From contig NZ_JAODNV010000008.1 in the NCBI RefSeq assembly GCF_025398195.1, forward strand, positions 62,001 through 126,000: DNA of 64,000 bases, in the 5' to 3' direction. Below are positions 1 through 9,159 of this stretch, piece after piece. The position numbers and the translations under genes were made by a program. The notes beneath the pieces were generated by a model. That model searched no databases and was not told the DNA's origin. It saw only the letters and a list, made by a program, of their open reading frames with translations. Origin of the DNA: Chelativorans petroleitrophicus (GTDB taxonomy: Bacteria; Pseudomonadota; Alphaproteobacteria; Rhizobiales; Rhizobiaceae). Position 1 is the first letter of the stretch. Each line of letters begins with the position of its first letter.

Positions 1-266
1 AGGTGGACGAGCAGAGCCTGCGCGGCAATCTGCCCGACGCTTGCGGCTGCGATCCAGCCCAGAAAGACGCCGTTCGGCAGCGCAAAGGGAAAACCTGCCA
101 GGAAATGGAGCCCGAGTATGAAAAGCACCGCGAAAGGCAGGCCGAATCCGAAGCGCACGAAGGTGGCGCCGGTCGTACCCATGACGCCTTTCAGGTGCTT
201 CTGCGCCGCCGAACGCAGATTCTGCAGGAAGGCGGCGGCTATCGTGATCGGAATCCAGAGTTCCAT
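1..266 (-). CDS. DMT/EamA-family permease, N-terminal part only
   Basis: Only the first 88 residues are visible; the gene runs off the left edge. The start is the ATG whose complement is at 264-266, giving MELWIPITIAAAFLQ. Three hydrophobic stretches are visible: residues 1-20, about 32-53 and about 63-88, with a basic loop (QKHLKG) after the first. This pattern is that of drug/metabolite transporter superfamily permeases (EamA), 10-helix inner-membrane exporters of small metabolites. The substrate cannot be told. It is divergent from the nucleotidase gene at 405, so the 267-404 gap should hold both promoters. Other small multi-helix proteins are possible because the second half is missing. 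Confidence 0.65.
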   Translation of the reverse strand, partial: MELWIPITIAAAFLQNLRSAAQKHLKGVMGTTGATFVRFGFGLPFAVLFILGLHFLAGFPFALPNGVFLGWIAAASVGQIAAQALLVH

Positions 267-404
267 GGATGCGGCGGGGAACGTAAAGAGTGAGGAAGGC
301 TTAGCGTCGAGCGGCGCAGGAGGCAACCGCCCCTCCCCAACGTTTTCTCACGCCAGCGGGCGAGGCCATTTGAAAAACCGGCAGAAAATCTGACATAAGA
401 GACT

Positions 405-1106
405 ATGACAAACCTACCTGACCCGGCACGTTTCGCCCATATCACCGACTGGGTGTTCGACCTCGACAACACGCTCTATCCGCACCACTGCAACCTTTTC
501 TCGCAGATCGACATGCGGATGACGACCTATGTCTCGCAGCTCCTCGACCTGCCGCGGGAGGAAGCGCGCGCGCTCCAGAAGGAGCTTTACCGCCAGCATG
601 GAACGACGCTACGGGGGCTGATGGAACGCCATCAGGTCGATCCGGACGACTTTCTGGAGAAGGTGCACGACATCGACTATTCCTGGATCGAGCCGGATCC
701 GGCTCTGGGAGAGGCCATCCGCGCGCTGCCGGGACGGAAATTCATCTTCACCAATGGCAGCCGCAGCCATGCCGAGCGCGCAGCGGAGCGGCTGGGCGTC
801 AGCGATCATTTCGAGGATATTTTCGATATCGTGGCGGCGGGCCTTACGCCCAAGCCAGCCAAGGAAAGCTACGATCTTTTCGTGGCGCTCCACCGCATCG
901 TCGGGCCGAACGCGGTGATGTTCGAGGACATCGCCCGCAATCTTCGCGCTCCCAAGGAAATCGGCATGACCACCGTGCTGATCGTGCCGAGGAACTTCGA
1001 GCCGACCTATTCCGAAATATGGGAGCGGGACCCGGATCAGGCCGATGCGGTAGATTATGTGACGGACGACCTGAAAGCCTTTCTAAAGGCGGTGGCCGCG
1101 CGGTAA
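405..1106 (+). CDS. pyrimidine 5'-nucleotidase, HAD superfamily
   Basis: A 233-residue cytosolic HAD hydrolase expected to dephosphorylate pyrimidine nucleoside monophosphates (SDT1/pyrimidine 5'-nucleotidase group). All four HAD motifs are present: DLDNT at 19-23 with nucleophile D19 and acid D21; FTNGS at 115-119; the motif III lysine K150 in TPKPAK; and FED around 173-175 for Mg binding. The cap is the small helical type between motifs I and II. The gene lies between a divergent permease and a convergent small gene. Substrate range is inferred from family resemblance; other small phosphorylated metabolites are possible. Confidence 0.85.
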   Translation: MTNLPDPARFAHITDWVFDLDNTLYPHHCNLFSQIDMRMTTYVSQLLDLPREEARALQKELYRQHGTTLRGLMERHQVDPDDFLEKVHDIDYSWIEPDPALGEAIRALPGRKFIFTNGSRSHAERAAERLGVSDHFEDIFDIVAAGLTPKPAKESYDLFVALHRIVGPNAVMFEDIARNLRAPKEIGMTTVLIVPRNFEPTYSEIWERDPDQADAVDYVTDDLKAFLKAVAAR

Positions 1107-1118
1107 AGCCGGTCGCGG

Positions 1119-1328
1119 CTACCCTGCTGGCGCGGATCGCCGCCCGTTGGCGTAGGCGGCGCGCTCGACAATCTCGCGTATTTCGCTTTCCCGGTAAGGC
1201 ACATCCGCGGCAGTGAGACGGCGGAGCAGCCTGATGCCGTCCTCACGTCCGGATTGCGTGGTCGGATGGCCGAGGTCCAGCGCCTGCTGGTTCTCCATCA
1301 TGTCATCGTCGGGAACGCTTCTGGCCAT
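1119..1328 (-). CDS. small conserved-looking protein of unknown function
   Basis: A 69-residue, charged, soluble protein without signal peptide or membrane segment. I do not recognise the family. Support for it being real: the ATG at 1326-1328 is preceded on the minus strand by GAGGA at good ribosome-binding distance, it fits the gap between the nucleotidase and the copper-protein fusion without clashing with either, and it follows the fusion gene on the same strand after 82 bases. The middle (GREDGIRLLRRLTAADVPY) and the following ESEIREIVERAAY look helical. It may be the last gene of the copper operon, which is inference from position only. Confidence 0.5.
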   Translation of the reverse strand: MARSVPDDDMMENQQALDLGHPTTQSGREDGIRLLRRLTAADVPYRESEIREIVERAAYANGRRSAPAG

Positions 1329-1410
1329 GAGAAATCCTCGTTGGTACGGAAACGCCCGAGCCGCCTCTCGCGTTCCCGGGCAGGGTGGAGGGGACCCTGC
1401 CCGGCCGACA

Positions 1411-2382
1411 TCAGTGCTGGTGCGCGTCCTGCCCGCGTCCGGCGCGTGCGGAACGGACGGGCAGCACCACCTCTACCCTGCCCGCCTTTTCGAATTCGAG
1501 CGTCACCGGCACTTCTGCGCCTTCGGCAAAGGGCGTTTCGACCTGCATAAACATGAGGTGCAGCCCTCCTGGCTCCAGCGTCACGCTGCCGCCTGCCGGG
1601 ATCTCCAGCCCACCCTCCAGCGGGCGCATAACCATCACGTCGTCCTTCATCTCCATGCTGTGGATTTCGACCTTCCCGGCAACGGGCGAGCTTACGGACA
1701 AAAGGGCGTCCGGTTCCTGGCCCTCATTGCGGATCGTCATGTAGCCACCGCCCGTCGATTGCCCGGGCAACATGGCGCGCGCCCAGGCGGAGGAAACGCT
1801 GACGTCTCCTGCCGTGTCCGCCCCTGCTTCGTCCGCCGCTGCATGATCGTGGTGCGCCGTATGCTCCGCAACAATGGTCACGAAGGGAGCGGGATTATCG
1901 AGCGCATGGGCATCCTCGCCCGCCGGGGCCTCCTGATCCCAGGCTTCCTCCTTTCCCGAAGAACAGGTCTGTACGGCCTTGAAATAGAGGCGTTCGCCCT
2001 CCTCCACCCCGGCCAGCGTGCCGCGGACGGTGAACTCGTCGTAATGGCTGTCAGCCAAGCTTCCCCCGCTCCACGTCACGGAGAGCGGCCCGGACGAGAC
2101 CTCCTCGCCATGAAGCCGGTAGGTTTCAGCATAATCCCCTTCTTCGATCTCGATCGTCCAGCCCGGTTTCGGCATCGGCTTGGCGCCGATGAACCCTTCC
2201 GGCAGGCTGACGCGAAAAGCGGTGGTGGGCTCGCCATCGCAGCCGTGGGGAACGGCGAAGACCGCCTTATATGAGCCGGGTGCGGCCTCCTTCTGCAGCA
2301 ACGAGACATGCGCCTTGGACGGCGCGGCCGTGAAAGGAATGACGGATAGGGCCGCGAACGCAGCCAGCGTGAACTTGTGCAT
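1411..2382 (-). CDS. periplasmic copper-binding fusion: YcnI-like domain plus PCu(A)C domain
   Basis: A 323-residue exported protein joining two copper-protein families. Residues 1-24 are a signal peptide ending SKA, so the mature protein begins with His25, as expected for the YcnI (DUF1775) single-histidine copper site. HGCDG at 46-50, W75 and C140 fit that family. A His/Asp-rich linker follows (H174, H177, H178, H180). A PCu(A)C (DUF461) domain runs from about 194; its H-x10-M and later HxM copper ligands are visible in EIHSMEM...VMVM and GGLHLMFM. The start is the ATG at 2380-2382, preceded by GAAGAGG on the minus strand. It follows a DUF2946-like gene by 52 bases. The likely role is copper capture or delivery, for example to cytochrome oxidase. 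Confidence 0.85.
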   Translation of the reverse strand: MHKFTLAAFAALSVIPFTAAPSKAHVSLLQKEAAPGSYKAVFAVPHGCDGEPTTAFRVSLPEGFIGAKPMPKPGWTIEIEEGDYAETYRLHGEEVSSGPLSVTWSGGSLADSHYDEFTVRGTLAGVEEGERLYFKAVQTCSSGKEEAWDQEAPAGEDAHALDNPAPFVTIVAEHTAHHDHAAADEAGADTAGDVSVSSAWARAMLPGQSTGGGYMTIRNEGQEPDALLSVSSPVAGKVEIHSMEMKDDVMVMRPLEGGLEIPAGGSVTLEPGGLHLMFMQVETPFAEGAEVPVTLEFEKAGRVEVVLPVRSARAGRGQDAHQH

Positions 2383-2434
2383 GAAATGCCTCTTCCGATT
2401 GCGTGATGGGATTGGCCGGGTTCCCGGCCGGCGG

Positions 2435-2827
2435 TCACGCCTTCGGCGGTGGGCCGCGTATCGCAGGCGGCGCTTCGCCCCTTGCAGCAGGCAGGCTGCC
2501 TGCCGCGCGCACAAGAGCCGGCTGGCCCTGGGGGGCGAAAGGCTCAAAGAGCGGCGTCGAGGCCGGGGCAGCCGGCGCGATGTGGAACCCGCACGGATGG
2601 CCCGCCGGACACAGCGGGCAATCCGGCCCCTGCCCCGGCGATTTGACCGGTGCCCCTTCGTGAATGTCGCTGCACAGAATGAGGAGCGCGCGTATGTCCG
2701 CGTTCTGTACTACAGCGGCTGGCTGCAAAGCGGAAAGCAGAAGCGCAAGAACGCCAACGGCCGCGAACAGGCCGCGGTCGCGCCTGAGCCTGGCGAACCA
2801 GCTCGCCGGTCTGCGTTCACACCTCAT
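2435..2827 (-). CDS. DUF2946-like membrane-anchored Cys-rich protein
   Basis: A 130-residue protein with a basic N-terminus, one hydrophobic helix at about 20-40 and a cysteine cluster C70-P-L-C73 with H77 and C79 in a periplasm-facing segment; C52 is an additional cysteine. The Pro/Ala-rich C-terminus looks disordered. The arrangement resembles DUF2946 proteins, which are often near copper genes, and the next gene downstream is a copper-binding fusion. Metal binding by the CPLCPAGHPC cluster is inference. The ATG at 2825-2827 has AGGA upstream on the minus strand. It is probably the first gene of a two- or three-gene copper operon. Confidence 0.6.
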   Translation of the reverse strand: MRCERRPASWFARLRRDRGLFAAVGVLALLLSALQPAAVVQNADIRALLILCSDIHEGAPVKSPGQGPDCPLCPAGHPCGFHIAPAAPASTPLFEPFAPQGQPALVRAAGSLPAARGEAPPAIRGPPPKA

Positions 2828-2948
2828 GGGTCATTCCTAGCCGAACGGGCTGCTCATCACCAGCATTGCAGGGTGCAGCACGCAGGCGCGACAAACGGAT
2901 GCGAATGAAACTCACAAGCGACGCCATGGTAATCACACGTGGCAAAAT

Positions 2949-3005
2949 CCCCCACTCCGCCTCCCGAGTTACAAGGAGTCGAGGGAAGCCAAGACGGAGT
3001 GGGGG
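2949..3005. terminator. 11-bp perfect inverted repeat with 35-base loop; possible terminator
   Basis: CCCCCACTCCG at 2949-2959 is exactly complementary to CGGAGTGGGGG at 2995-3005, with weaker pairing inside the loop (CCTC at 2960-2963 with GAGG at 2981-2984). It lies downstream of the LOG-family gene (minus strand, ending 3055) and upstream of the DUF2946-like gene. On the minus strand the right-hand arm is followed by ATTTT, a short T run, so a terminator is possible; the long loop makes a small structured RNA or regulatory element an alternative. Confidence 0.3.
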
Positions 3006-3054
3006 TGAAAGGCAGGAGACAGCCCATATGCGCCGTCCCCGCAACGGGACAGCA

Positions 3055-3894
3055 TCAAAGCTTGTAAAATTTGGCGATGTAGTCCCAAGCTTCCTCACCC
3101 GTCTCTGCGAAGGTGATCAGCTGCTCGTCGTCGGGCGCGATCGTTCCCTGCTCGGCGAGAAAATGAAGGTCGATGGCCCGTCTCCAGAACTCCTCGCCAA
3201 ACAGGATGACGGGCACCCGTTCCATGCGGCCGGTCTGGATGAGGGTCAATGTCTCGAACAGCTCGTCCATCGTGCCGAAGCCGCCGGGGAACACGGCCAC
3301 GGCCTTCGCCCGCATCATGAAATGCATCTTGCGGATGGCGAAATAATGGAAGTTGAAGCACAGCTCCGGCGTCACATAAAGGTTGGGCGCCTGCTCGTGC
3401 GGCAGCACGATATTGAGCCCGATGCTTGGCGCGCCGCAATCGGCAGCCCCCCGGTTTCCCGCTTCCATCACGCCGGGGCCGCCGCCCGTCACGACGACAT
3501 ATTCGCGATAGTAGGATTTGGCCGACTGCTCTGAGCAGAGCCGAGCAAAGTTGCGCGCTTCCTCGTAGAAGCGGCTGTTCTTTTCGAGGTTCTTCTTCTG
3601 CACCTCGTTCTTGGCCGCCCATGCCGCACCGCCAGGTTCGGGAATGCGGGCGCCGCCGAACAGAATCACCGTGGAGCGGATGCCGCGCTCGGCGAGCGCC
3701 AGTTCCGGCTTCAGCAGCTCAAGCTGCAGGCGCACGGGCCTGAGCTCCCGCCGGGTCATGAAATCTTCGTCGTCCCAGGCGAGCCTGTAGGTGGCGGAGC
3801 GGGTCTGCGGCGTGTCGGGCACGCTGCGGGCACGCTTCCGATCCTCGTCAGAATGGGGTAGCGGCGTCCAGCCGCTGATGTCTTCCGGCTTCAT
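3055..3894 (-). CDS. LOG family protein (TIGR00730, nucleotide phosphoribohydrolase-like)
   Basis: A 279-residue soluble protein with the LOG hallmarks: GGGPG at 137-141, R188-K189 and PGGFGTMDE at 203-211. The family includes cytokinin riboside 5'-monophosphate phosphoribohydrolases and bacterial nucleotide 5'-monophosphate nucleosidases. This is the long-form type with an N-terminal extension of about 70 residues. I chose the ATG at 3892-3894 (MKPEDISGW) over an upstream start at 3927 that would lengthen it by 11 residues. It is divergent from dapD. Whether it makes cytokinin or cleaves AMP/other NMPs cannot be decided from sequence. Confidence 0.85.
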   Translation of the reverse strand: MKPEDISGWTPLPHSDEDRKRARSVPDTPQTRSATYRLAWDDEDFMTRRELRPVRLQLELLKPELALAERGIRSTVILFGGARIPEPGGAAWAAKNEVQKKNLEKNSRFYEEARNFARLCSEQSAKSYYREYVVVTGGGPGVMEAGNRGAADCGAPSIGLNIVLPHEQAPNLYVTPELCFNFHYFAIRKMHFMMRAKAVAVFPGGFGTMDELFETLTLIQTGRMERVPVILFGEEFWRRAIDLHFLAEQGTIAPDDEQLITFAETGEEAWDYIAKFYKL

Positions 3895-3934
3895 ATGATC
3901 CGTCCGTTGCGCTGTCCCGCCGCGCATGCCGCGA

Positions 3935-3963
3935 TTGACCGCTTCCGGCGCTTCGCATAGGGT
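3935..3963 (+). promoter_or_regulatory. possible sigma70-type promoter of dapD
   Basis: TTGACC at 3935-3940 and TAGGGT at 3958-3963 are separated by 17 bases, about 80 bases before the dapD start. The -35 box is good, the -10 box poor. Suggested by spacing only. Confidence 0.3.
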
Positions 3964-4045
3964 CCGCGCCGGCTCGGCCGATCGGGCACGCCAAAAACCC
4001 TATTTAGCAGCCTTTAACAGCTCGTGTAGCGGAGAGCACCCTGCG

Positions 4046-4900
<855 letters not shown>

Positions 4901-4926
4901 CGGAAATAGCCGGCGGGGGCGCGGAC

Positions 4927-5295
4927 TTGGACGGCAAAACTCTTATCTGGCTGCTTTTCGGGTTCTCGGGCCGGATCAGCCGTGCGGTCTATTTTCTCGC
5001 CAACATCTTCGTCGGCCTGTTTCCCCTCTTTGCCCTCTACCGGCTCACATTGCTTCCGGAGGGCGCGGAGGAGCAGTCAGGCTGGACACTGTTCTTCCTG
5101 GCGTCCGCCGTGGTGGGGCTGTGGACCCAGCTCGCGCTCGGGGTGAAGCGGCTGCATGACTTCGACAAGCCGGGCATCCTCGCCGCGACCCTGTTCATCC
5201 CGCTCTTCTCGATCTTCGTCTTCCTTCTCCTTTGCTTCTATCCGGGCGACGCAGGCGCCAACCAATACGGCAAACAGACCAACGCGCCCGCATAG
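4927..5295 (+). CDS. DUF805 family inner-membrane protein
   Basis: A 122-residue protein with three to four hydrophobic helices (about 18-42, 52-72, 84-108) and the DUF805 signatures FSGRISRAVYF near the N-terminus and VKRLHDFDKPG at about 73-83. The function of DUF805 proteins is unknown. It starts with TTG at 4927, after GGGGGCG, 26 bases behind dapD, so it is probably co-transcribed with dapD. No better ATG or GTG precedes the conserved N-terminus. Confidence 0.8.
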   Translation: MDGKTLIWLLFGFSGRISRAVYFLANIFVGLFPLFALYRLTLLPEGAEEQSGWTLFFLASAVVGLWTQLALGVKRLHDFDKPGILAATLFIPLFSIFVFLLLCFYPGDAGANQYGKQTNAPA

Positions 5296-5394
5296 GCCTG
5301 GCCGGGCAAGTTACCTCTTCGCATCCCTGAAATTTGCGGCTAATGTTATTTCGGAAGCTGAAAAAATTCAGCCGAGGAGGAAGAGGAGGAAGGA

Positions 5395-6021
5395 ATGTCC
5401 GGAAAAAAGATCCTGATGCTCACGGGCGAGTTCAGCGAAGAATATGAAATCTTCGTGTTCGAACAGGCCATGCACGCCGTTGGCCACACGGTTCACGTGG
5501 TCTGCCCCGGCAAGAAGGCAGGCGAGATGATCAAGACCTCCCTGCACGATTTCGAGGGCCACCAGACCTATACCGAGAAGCTCGGCCACGACTACTATCT
5601 CAACAAGACCTTCTCCGAGGTGAGGCCGGAGGAATATGACGCCGTCTATGTGGCGGGTGGCCGGGGACCGGAATACATCCGCATCGACAGCCGCGTGCAG
5701 GAGATCGTGCGCCACTTCCACGAAACCGGAAAGCCGATCTTCACGATCTGCCATGGCGTGCAGGTGCTGATGGCGGTCGATGGCGTGCTGCGCGGCAAGG
5801 AGGTCGCCGCCCTTCAATACTGCGAGCCGGAGGTGAGGCTCGCTGGCGGCACCTATATCGACGTGCCGCCCACGGGGGCGCATGTGGACGGCAATCTCGT
5901 TTCGGCCAAGGGCTGGCCGGGACTTGCGGCCTTCATGCGCGAATGCCTGAAGGTGCTGGGCACGGAAATCCGGCACGGCGAAATGGTGATGGCTGACCAG
6001 GCACAAAGCGCCGCCGCCTGA
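5395..6021 (+). CDS. DJ-1/PfpI family protein
   Basis: A 208-residue class I glutamine amidotransferase-like protein. The nucleophile-elbow cysteine is C119 in TICHGVQ, followed by H120, and the acidic N-terminal stretch GEFSEEYE (11-18) is in the position of the conserved Glu of the PfpI group. Members act as intracellular proteases, glyoxalase III/deglycases or chaperones; sequence alone does not choose. A very strong purine-rich ribosome-binding stretch (GAGGAAGAGGAGGAAGG) precedes the ATG. An inverted repeat at 6080-6112 lies beyond its stop. Confidence 0.85.
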   Translation: MSGKKILMLTGEFSEEYEIFVFEQAMHAVGHTVHVVCPGKKAGEMIKTSLHDFEGHQTYTEKLGHDYYLNKTFSEVRPEEYDAVYVAGGRGPEYIRIDSRVQEIVRHFHETGKPIFTICHGVQVLMAVDGVLRGKEVAALQYCEPEVRLAGGTYIDVPPTGAHVDGNLVSAKGWPGLAAFMRECLKVLGTEIRHGEMVMADQAQSAAA

Positions 6022-6079
6022 AAGAAGCCCGCAGGGTGCGGAAAGCAGCCTTGCGCCCCTGTCCTGGCCGGGCAACCGA

Positions 6080-6112
6080 GCCATCCGCGCATGCTGCGGC
6101 AGGGCGGATGGC
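6080..6112. terminator. 9-bp inverted repeat between pfpI-like gene and dapE
   Basis: GCCATCCGC at 6080-6088 pairs perfectly with GCGGATGGC at 6104-6112 around a 15-base loop, 59 bases past the stop of the PfpI-like gene. No T run follows on the plus strand, so it could be an attenuating or mRNA-stabilising hairpin rather than a true terminator. Confidence 0.3.
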
Positions 6113-6148
6113 GTGACTTCTGGTGCGCTTTCGACTATTGGCAGGCCT

Positions 6149-7333
6149 ATGAGCCTGCCTACCGATCCCGTCGCGAATCTCGCTGCACTGATCCGCTGTC
6201 CTTCCGTAACACCCAGCGAAGGCGGCGCGCTTGTCGCTCTCGAAGCGATGCTCAAGCCGCTCGGCGCCGAGGTCCGGCGGCCCGTGTTCAGCGAACCCGG
6301 CGAGGCGGATGTCGAAAATCTCTATGCGCGAGTCGGAACGAAGCCGCCGCATCTGATGTTCGCAGGCCATACGGACGTGGTGCCGCCGGGCGACGAAGAC
6401 GCCTGGACCCATCCTCCCTTTGCCGCTCAGATAGCCGATGGCTGGATGTTCGGACGCGGCGCGGTCGACATGAAGGGCGGCATCGCTTGCTTCGTCGCGG
6501 CGCTCGCCCGCTATGCGGAACAGCACGGCGCGCCGGAAGGCTCCGTCTCCTTTCTTATCACCGGCGATGAGGAAGGCCCTGCCGTAAACGGTACGGAAAA
6601 GCTGCTTGCCTGGGCGGCCGCCGCCGGCGAGCGTTGGGATGCCGCACTTGTCGGCGAGCCGACCTGCATCGAGGCGCTGGGCGACATGATCAAGACCGGC
6701 CGGCGCGGCTCGCTGTCCGGCCGGATCACGGTAACCGGCCGCCAGGGCCACGTGGCCTATCCGCACCGGGCCGACAATCCCATACCGGGCCTTCTTGCCC
6801 TTGCCTCCGCCCTCATCGCGGAACCTTTCGATGAGGGGACGGCGAGCTTCCAGCCGTCCAATCTGGAGATCACCTCCATCGATGTCGGCAATCCTGCCGT
6901 CAACGTGATCCCGGGGCGAGCGAGCGCCGCTTTCAACATACGCTTCAACGATCGGTGGAATGCGGAAACGCTGAAGGCCGAAATCGCGCGCCGTCTTGAC
7001 CGGGCGGCGGATGAAGCCCGCCGGCGCTTCGGGCGTGCTGCGCCGCTTGCCTACGAGCTTGAATGGCGCGAGCGGCCAAGCCCCGTGTTCCTGACACGCG
7101 ACGAAAAGCTGATATCCGCGCTTTCGGCTTCGATCGAGGAGGTGACCGGCAGGAAGCCGGAGCTGTCCACCTCGGGCGGCACGTCTGACGCACGCTTCAT
7201 CAAGAATTACTGCCCCGTGGTCGAATTCGGTCTCGTGGGGCAGACCATGCACATGGTGGATGAGAGAGTGGCGCTCGGCGATCTGGAGACGCTCACGCGC
7301 ATCTATCTGCGCTTCCTGGAAGATTGGTTCTGA
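6149..7333 (+). CDS. dapE: succinyl-diaminopimelate desuccinylase
   Basis: DapE is an M20-family dizinc hydrolase that removes succinate from N-succinyl-LL-diaminopimelate. It has 394 residues. Metal-binding and catalytic residues are visible: H74 and D76 in [13 protein letters not shown]107 in GAVDMKGG, and D140-E141-E142 in TGDEEG. The start MSLPTDPV at 6149 matches the family N-terminus. Its stop overlaps the start of the next membrane-protein gene by one base (TGATG), so the two are translationally linked. It acts with dapD, upstream on the same strand. Confidence 0.97.
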   Translation: MSLPTDPVANLAALIRCPSVTPSEGGALVALEAMLKPLGAEVRRPVFSEPGEADVENLYARVGTKPPHLMFAGHTDVVPPGDEDAWTHPPFAAQIADGWMFGRGAVDMKGGIACFVAALARYAEQHGAPEGSVSFLITGDEEGPAVNGTEKLLAWAAAAGERWDAALVGEPTCIEALGDMIKTGRRGSLSGRITVTGRQGHVAYPHRADNPIPGLLALASALIAEPFDEGTASFQPSNLEITSIDVGNPAVNVIPGRASAAFNIRFNDRWNAETLKAEIARRLDRAADEARRRFGRAAPLAYELEWRERPSPVFLTRDEKLISALSASIEEVTGRKPELSTSGGTSDARFIKNYCPVVEFGLVGQTMHMVDERVALGDLETLTRIYLRFLEDWF

Positions 7334-7929
7334 TGCTCTCTTCGGCAGAGATTCAGCAATATTTCGCGGGCGTCTGGCAGATGATGATGGGCCGGGCCGA
7401 GGGGCTGAAAAAGCTGGACCTTTCGGTTGACGGCTTCTGGAACTCCTTCTTCGCCATCATCGTCGCGCTGCCGGCGCTGACCGTCGGCTGGGTGGCGGTT
7501 GCGAACGACGTACCGGAAGCGGTGACCTTCGGCATGAGATTTTCCGTGGTGATGCGTCTTTTCGTGGCCGACATCGGCGCCTGGCTGGTGCCGCTCGGAC
7601 TGCTCGGGCTTGCCGCGCGTCCCGCCGGCATTGCCAACCGCTTCGTGCACTATGTGGTCGCCAGCAACTGGGCTTCCGCGCTGTTTGCCTGGGTGATGCT
7701 TCCGGTCGCCCTCCTGCGTCTGCTGGCGCCGGGGCTGGGGGAACTGATCACCCTGCTCGCGCTCATCCTGTTCCTGGCGACGCTGGTTCTGTCGTGGCGA
7801 CTCACCGTCGTTGCCATCGCGCGGGGGCCCGGCCTGGGCACGGCGATCTTTTTCGGCATGCTTGCCGCCTCGATTGTCGTGCTGCTCACCCTACAGTCAG
7901 TGCTCCAGCTTGATTTTCAAGGCGCCTGA
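7333..7929 (+). CDS. multi-helix membrane protein of unknown function
   Basis: A 198-residue protein with five likely transmembrane segments (about 36-58, 74-98, 112-135, 137-158, 170-190). No catalytic or transport motif is recognised, although similar proteins are sometimes called transporters. The ATG overlaps the dapE stop, implying co-transcription and coupled translation. The 3' end overlaps the convergent MFS gene by 33 bases (7897-7929). Function is not assigned. Confidence 0.75.
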   Translation: MLSSAEIQQYFAGVWQMMMGRAEGLKKLDLSVDGFWNSFFAIIVALPALTVGWVAVANDVPEAVTFGMRFSVVMRLFVADIGAWLVPLGLLGLAARPAGIANRFVHYVVASNWASALFAWVMLPVALLRLLAPGLGELITLLALILFLATLVLSWRLTVVAIARGPGLGTAIFFGMLAASIVVLLTLQSVLQLDFQGA

Positions 7930-9111
7930 CCGGAAGGGCGCCCCGGCGGCGAGGGAGGCGAGGATCATCAGGCCCGCCGCAGCCGCGGTAAGGGCGGTAA
8001 ATCCCGCCAGGGCATACAGCGGCCCGAACCCCAGCGTACCGGCAAAGGTTGCGAGATAGGTCACGGCGCTGTTCATCCCCATGATGGTGCCTCTGCGTGC
8101 CGGATCAAGCGCCGTCAGACGAACGATCAGCAGGTTGAGGCCTAAGTGGTTGGCAAGCCCCCAGAGGAAGGTGAGCGCCAGAACCGCGCCATAGCTGCCG
8201 TTGCCGGCCGAAAGGAGGAGATACACCACGAACACGGCAAGGAAGGCATATGGCAGGCTGAGCCTTGCGGGAACGCGCTTTTCGATACCGTCAAGCAGCG
8301 TCGCGGCACCGAAACCCAGCCCGTAGACCAGCGTCACCATGCCGTTGGCGCCGAGCGGCAGTCCCAGTCCCTCATGCAGATGATCGCCGAGATAGGCATA
8401 GACGCCGTAAAAGGCCGTCATGAAGGCACCGCAGGCGACGAGCAGCGGCGGTACGCCGGGAATGGAGAGGGCGGCAAGCGGCGAGGGAGCCGATTCGCTG
8501 GACCGCCCGTCGCGATGCGCGCTCAGGCACAGCACGAGAAACGCACCGGCGGCAAGAATGAAGATCGCAAGATAAACGACGCGCCAATGCAGCCAGTCCG
8601 CCAGGAGAGCAGACAGCGAAACGCCGGCCACCATGCTCAGCGTCCAGCCGCTGAGCATCAGACCGACGGTCTTGGTCTCGCGCCCTTTCGGGGCGATCTC
8701 AGCGGCATTGCTGTAGATCGCGGGCAGCGCCACGCCGGCGGCCGCGCCCGCCGAGAATTGCGCGGCAATGAGCACCATGACGAACGGCGCCGCAGCCGTC
8801 ACGGCCAGGCTGGCCGAAAGCAGGCCGAAGGCGATCCGCAACATGCGCCAGGCGCCTACACGGTCGATATGCCGGGCGAGGAGAAGCGCGCTGAGGGAGG
8901 TTCCGAGACCGAAGGCGGCCGTGCCCGCCATGGCCTCCGGTACGGACACGCCGAAGGTGTGCGCGACCTCCGGCGCGATGGGGGAAAGGCCGAGCGAATT
9001 GCACCCGATAACGGCCACCGCCGCCATGAGGAGGAAAACCGCGGGAGGAATCCGGCCCCGGTCCAGGCTGTTGCCAGGGTCTGACGAAGTTGCTTGATGA
9101 ATTTCGGACAT
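7897..9111 (-). CDS. major facilitator superfamily transporter (DHA1-like exporter)
   Basis: A 404-residue protein with about 12 hydrophobic helices in two halves. The helix 2-3 loop contains ARHIDRVGAWRML, matching the MFS GxLaDrxGrr-type motif A position. It is divergent from an Lrp/AsnC regulator whose start is 48 bases away, the usual layout for an amino-acid-responsive exporter; the exported compound is unknown. The ATG at 9109-9111 (MSEIHQATSS) is chosen; an upstream extension to 9207 would overlap the regulator. The 3' end overlaps the convergent membrane gene. Confidence 0.85.
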   Translation of the reverse strand: MSEIHQATSSDPGNSLDRGRIPPAVFLLMAAVAVIGCNSLGLSPIAPEVAHTFGVSVPEAMAGTAAFGLGTSLSALLLARHIDRVGAWRMLRIAFGLLSASLAVTAAAPFVMVLIAAQFSAGAAAGVALPAIYSNAAEIAPKGRETKTVGLMLSGWTLSMVAGVSLSALLADWLHWRVVYLAIFILAAGAFLVLCLSAHRDGRSSESAPSPLAALSIPGVPPLLVACGAFMTAFYGVYAYLGDHLHEGLGLPLGANGMVTLVYGLGFGAATLLDGIEKRVPARLSLPYAFLAVFVVYLLLSAGNGSYGAVLALTFLWGLANHLGLNLLIVRLTALDPARRGTIMGMNSAVTYLATFAGTLGFGPLYALAGFTALTAAAAGLMILASLAAGAPFRSGALKIKLEH

Positions 9112-9123
9112 AGGGCCATAGTG

Positions 9124-9140
9124 GCCGAATGAAATTCGGC
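9124..9140. promoter_or_regulatory. palindromic operator candidate between MFS gene and Lrp-type regulator
   Basis: GCCGAAT at 9124-9130 and ATTCGGC at 9134-9140 form a perfect 7-bp inverted repeat with a 3-base spacer in the 48-base divergent gap. Lrp/AsnC proteins commonly autoregulate and bind 15-17 bp palindromes, so this is a likely site for the adjacent regulator, controlling both genes. Binding is inferred. Confidence 0.5.
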
Positions 9141-9159
9141 TACAACAGGAATTTTCGGA

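Noticed and set aside
5933..7252. 439-codon minus-strand frame opposite dapE
   Set aside because: No family features and dapE is unambiguous on the other strand.
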